A stretch of 7,037 nucleotides of DNA from NCBI GenBank assembly GCA_021795275.1, contig JAJYPO010000114.1, positions 1 to 7,037 of the forward strand. The letters are read 5' to 3'. This DNA comes from Nitrospirota bacterium (GTDB taxonomy: Bacteria > Nitrospirota_A > Leptospirillia > Leptospirillales > Leptospirillaceae). The notes under the pieces were generated by a model. The model was not told the DNA's origin and did no database searches. It worked only from the letters and a program-made list of their open reading frames with translations. Shown here piece after piece: positions 6,015 to 7,037 of the stretch. A program made the translations under genes and the position numbers. Numbering within the stretch: the first letter of the stretch is position 1; the number at the start of each line of letters is the position of its first letter.

Positions 6015-6314
6015 TCAGTGGCGAGGAGCCTTCCCCTGCCGGCGCTGGGTTTTTCCGTTGGCTGAGATATCGGTCTGGGGGCCTTTTGTATCGTGAAGCA
6101 TGGTGGTTGCAACAGGGGGCCCGGCGATAGAGGAATGGTTGCTCTGTTTGTAGGCATACGGGGTAAATCCTCCCCCGCAGCAGCAGGTGCACTCCGGGAC
6201 GTAGGCCGGACCATAGATTCCCCCTCCGGATCCGCATCCTCCGAGGGAGAGAAGGATCGGAACGATCAATAGGGACCATCCGGAAAGTCTCCGGTTTCGC
6301 AGTTTCAGTGGCAT
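6015..6314 (-). CDS. Small lipoprotein with CTCCC cysteine cluster
   Basis: I do not recognise a family. The 99-residue product starts at ATG 6314, chosen over an upstream in-frame ATG at 6446 because a full AGGAGGT (6318-6324, minus strand) ends three bases before it and because the signal peptide starts there. Basic residues (K4, R6, R8, R9), a hydrophobic core (14-24) and lipobox LGGC give a lipidated Cys27. The mature protein begins with a Gly/Ser-rich tether, then GIYGPAYVPE, then C-T-C-C-C-G-G-G at 42-49. The rest is polar (Gln, Asn, Ser, Thr, Lys), ending in a basic tail. Four clustered cysteines near the membrane suggest metal binding, further lipidation or disulfides; none can be decided from sequence. 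It is the first gene of a probable two-gene transcript with the TRL-like lipoprotein. The coding call is good and the function unknown. Confidence 0.75.
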   Translation of the reverse strand: MPLKLRNRRLSGWSLLIVPILLSLGGCGSGGGIYGPAYVPECTCCCGGGFTPYAYKQSNHSSIAGPPVATTMLHDTKGPQTDISANGKTQRRQGKAPRH

Positions 6315-6361
6315 GGGACCTCCTGGGACGCTTGGGGGATGCCCGGGTTGAAACCTGCAAG

Positions 6362-6390
6362 AATATTGCATAAGGTGAAAATTTATTAAG
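6362..6390 (-). promoter_or_regulatory. Candidate promoter for the lipoprotein pair
   Basis: On the minus strand TGC followed by AATATT (hexamer 6362-6367) resembles an extended -10, matching TATAAT at four of six positions. A poor -35 (CTTAAT, 6385-6390) lies 17 bases upstream. Transcription would start near 6355 and give a leader of about 40 bases to the ATG at 6314. The AT-rich surroundings support a promoter here, but the exact elements are uncertain. Confidence 0.33.
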
Positions 6391-6491
6391 ATATTGATTG
6401 TAAAAGATTTTTTAGATGATACCATGGGGCGGCCTCCTCTGTCCATCCCGTCTTGCGAGCTTGCGAAAAATGCTGGAAATGAGAGGCTTTC

Positions 6492-6520
6492 TTGATTTTC
6501 AGCCTCGCCGGTCTTAAGAT
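6492..6520 (+). promoter_or_regulatory. Candidate sigma-70 promoter for the BI-1 gene
   Basis: TTGATT (6492-6497) and TAAGAT (6515-6520) are separated by exactly 17 bases, and each matches four of six consensus positions. Transcription would begin near 6527. That leaves about 117 bases of leader, including the strong hairpin, before the preferred ATG at 6644, or almost none before the alternative ATG at 6533. Confidence 0.4.
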
Positions 6521-6545
6521 GGAGATATAAACATGTGGGACAATA

Positions 6546-6583
6546 AAACCGGGACAGGCTTCCAGGGGAAGCGGTCCCGGTTT
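6546..6583. terminator. Strong stem-loop, terminator-like on the minus strand
   Basis: AAACCGGGAC (6546-6555) pairs perfectly with GTCCCGGTTT (6574-6583). Inside it GCTTCC (6558-6563) pairs with GGAAGC (6567-6572) over a 3-base loop, giving 16 base pairs with small bulges. Read on the minus strand the stem runs into TTTTATT, the form of an intrinsic terminator, yet no minus-strand gene lies to its right in this window. Read on the plus strand it ends in only three T then CGAG, and would act as a leader structure or attenuator for the BI-1 gene. The structure is certain and the role unclear. Confidence 0.5.
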
Positions 6584-6611
6584 CGAGTCTTCAGATATGA
6601 CTGGCAAGCGT

Positions 6612-6625
6612 TTCCCCTCGGGGAA
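6612..6625 (+). repeat. Small hairpin ahead of the BI-1 ribosome site
   Basis: TTCCCC (6612-6617) and GGGGAA (6620-6625) can pair, with CG/CG adding two pairs across a one-base bulge. The stem ends just before the AAAGGAG ribosome site at 6632-6638, so it may influence how exposed that site is. It could be chance in GC-rich DNA. Confidence 0.3.
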
Positions 6626-6643
6626 CGGATGAAAGGAGTTTTG

Positions 6644-7037
6644 ATGGAACCCGCTCTGTTTTCAGGCCCGGTTGTCGAAGGAAGGCGGACAGCCGCTTCA
6701 CTGAACCGATTCATGATGAAGGTCTATGGTCTTCTGGCCTTCATGTTTTTGGCCTCCGGCGTGGGGGCTCTCTGGGGGATGGGAAACGGTCTCAGGATCG
6801 TGGGTCCCCATCCCATCATTCTGGCGATCGCCATGTTCGGAACACTGTTTCTCCTGATGGCGGTCCAGAAGGTGCCGGGCGTCAACCTGATCGTGACGGC
6901 CTTTTTCGCGACACTGATGGGCGCCTCCCTCGGCCCTCTGCTTTTTGCCATTCTCCGCTCTCCGGGAGGGGCCGCGATTGTCTCCGACGCCCTTTTCCTC
7001 ACGATGGCGATCTTTTTTGCCCTGACGCTCTATGCCA
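6644..7037 (+). CDS. Bax inhibitor-1 / YccA-family membrane protein, partial (3' end outside window)
   Basis: The first 131 residues of a multi-pass inner-membrane protein; the window ends inside the gene. Predicted spans, approximate: 27-46, 58-74, 81-104 and one beginning at 114. The segment MGASLGP (92-98) in the third span, and the motif MKVYGLLAFM ahead of the first, are typical of the BI-1/YccA/YbhL family, which usually has about 230 residues and seven spans. Family members are linked to calcium or proton leak and to membrane-protease interaction, but the role in this organism is not known. I chose ATG 6644 because AAAGGAG (6632-6638) lies 5 bases upstream and it gives the usual short N-terminus. 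An in-frame ATG at 6629 has no comparable site. Another at 6533 has GGAG 8 bases upstream and would add 37 polar residues. The gene is divergent from the lipoprotein pair. The family call is confident and the start fairly so. Confidence 0.88.
   Translation, partial: MEPALFSGPVVEGRRTAASLNRFMMKVYGLLAFMFLASGVGALWGMGNGLRIVGPHPIILAIAMFGTLFLLMAVQKVPGVNLIVTAFFATLMGASLGPLLFAILRSPGGAAIVSDALFLTMAIFFALTLYA

Larger units (their letters stand above)
6315..6643. other. Divergent promoter region between the lipoprotein and BI-1 genes
   Basis: This 329-base gap separates divergent genes. Its left half holds the most AT-rich stretch of the window (about 6360-6420), fitting divergent promoters. Its right half carries a strong hairpin (6546-6583), a second small hairpin (6612-6625) and a short tandem repeat of CTTGCGA near 6450-6466. 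No convincing extra gene is present on either strand. From 6533 onward the plus strand is open in frame with the BI-1 gene, so part of this gap may be coding if the upstream start is used. Confidence 0.5.

Noticed and set aside
5899..6360. 153-codon minus-strand frame spanning the lipoprotein spacer.
   Set aside because: It overlaps the Cys-cluster lipoprotein in another frame, is Arg/Pro-rich and lacks any motif.
6315..6446. Longer form of the Cys-cluster lipoprotein starting at 6446.
   Set aside because: The added 44 residues would sit before a complete signal peptide and the AT-rich promoter island would become coding; the ATG at 6314 has an almost perfect ribosome site.

Overview
The window is about 7 kb of GC-rich bacterial DNA. 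Four complete genes are well supported, a fifth is cut by the right edge, and a 55-codon small gene near the left end is probable. Shine-Dalgarno sites are mostly canonical, G/C is preferred at third codon positions, and the proteins look Gram-negative: two lipoprotein signal peptides, a LysR regulator, a large multi-sensor diguanylate cyclase and a Bax-inhibitor-1 type membrane protein. The style of these proteins resembles Leptospirillum-like Nitrospirota (acidophilic, aerobic iron oxidisers). This is recognition from memory, not a search result, and should be held at moderate to low confidence. There are no tRNA or rRNA genes, insertion sequences, CRISPR arrays or phage genes.

Layout. (1) Bases 1-179 are non-coding and hold two stem-loops. 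Bases 180-347 (+) encode a probable 55-residue single-span membrane protein with a good ribosome site. (2) Bases 348-616 form a leader with a G8 tract, a hairpin and a possible extended -10 promoter. (3) Bases 617-4327 (+) encode a 1236-residue cytosolic diguanylate cyclase, PAS-GAF-PAS-GAF-PAS-GGDEF-globin-GAF. Its GGDEF site and RxxD inhibitory site are intact and it has no EAL domain. (4) Bases 4324-5241 (-) encode a LysR-type regulator. It converges on the cyclase gene, and the two TAG stop codons share one palindromic CTAG. (5) Bases 5450-5902 and 6015-6314 (-) encode two small lipoproteins, one TRL-like and one with a Cys cluster, probably co-transcribed from an AT-rich promoter island near 6360-6420. 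(6) From 6644 (+) a BI-1/YccA-family multi-pass protein runs off the end. It lies behind a structured leader with a very strong hairpin and a plausible sigma-70 promoter.

Function. The clearest unit is the cyclase. Its sensor modules probably adjust cyclic-di-GMP synthesis to gas or redox state (globin haem, GAF, PAS) and thereby influence the choice between biofilm and motility. The globin lies after the GGDEF domain, whereas in classical globin-coupled cyclases it is N-terminal. The third PAS aligns without gaps to LOV domains and keeps the photo-active cysteine position, although several flavin-contact residues differ. A G9 run joins the GGDEF and globin halves. These three points are the most interesting in the window. 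The lipoproteins and the BI-1 protein are envelope genes with no evident link to the cyclase.
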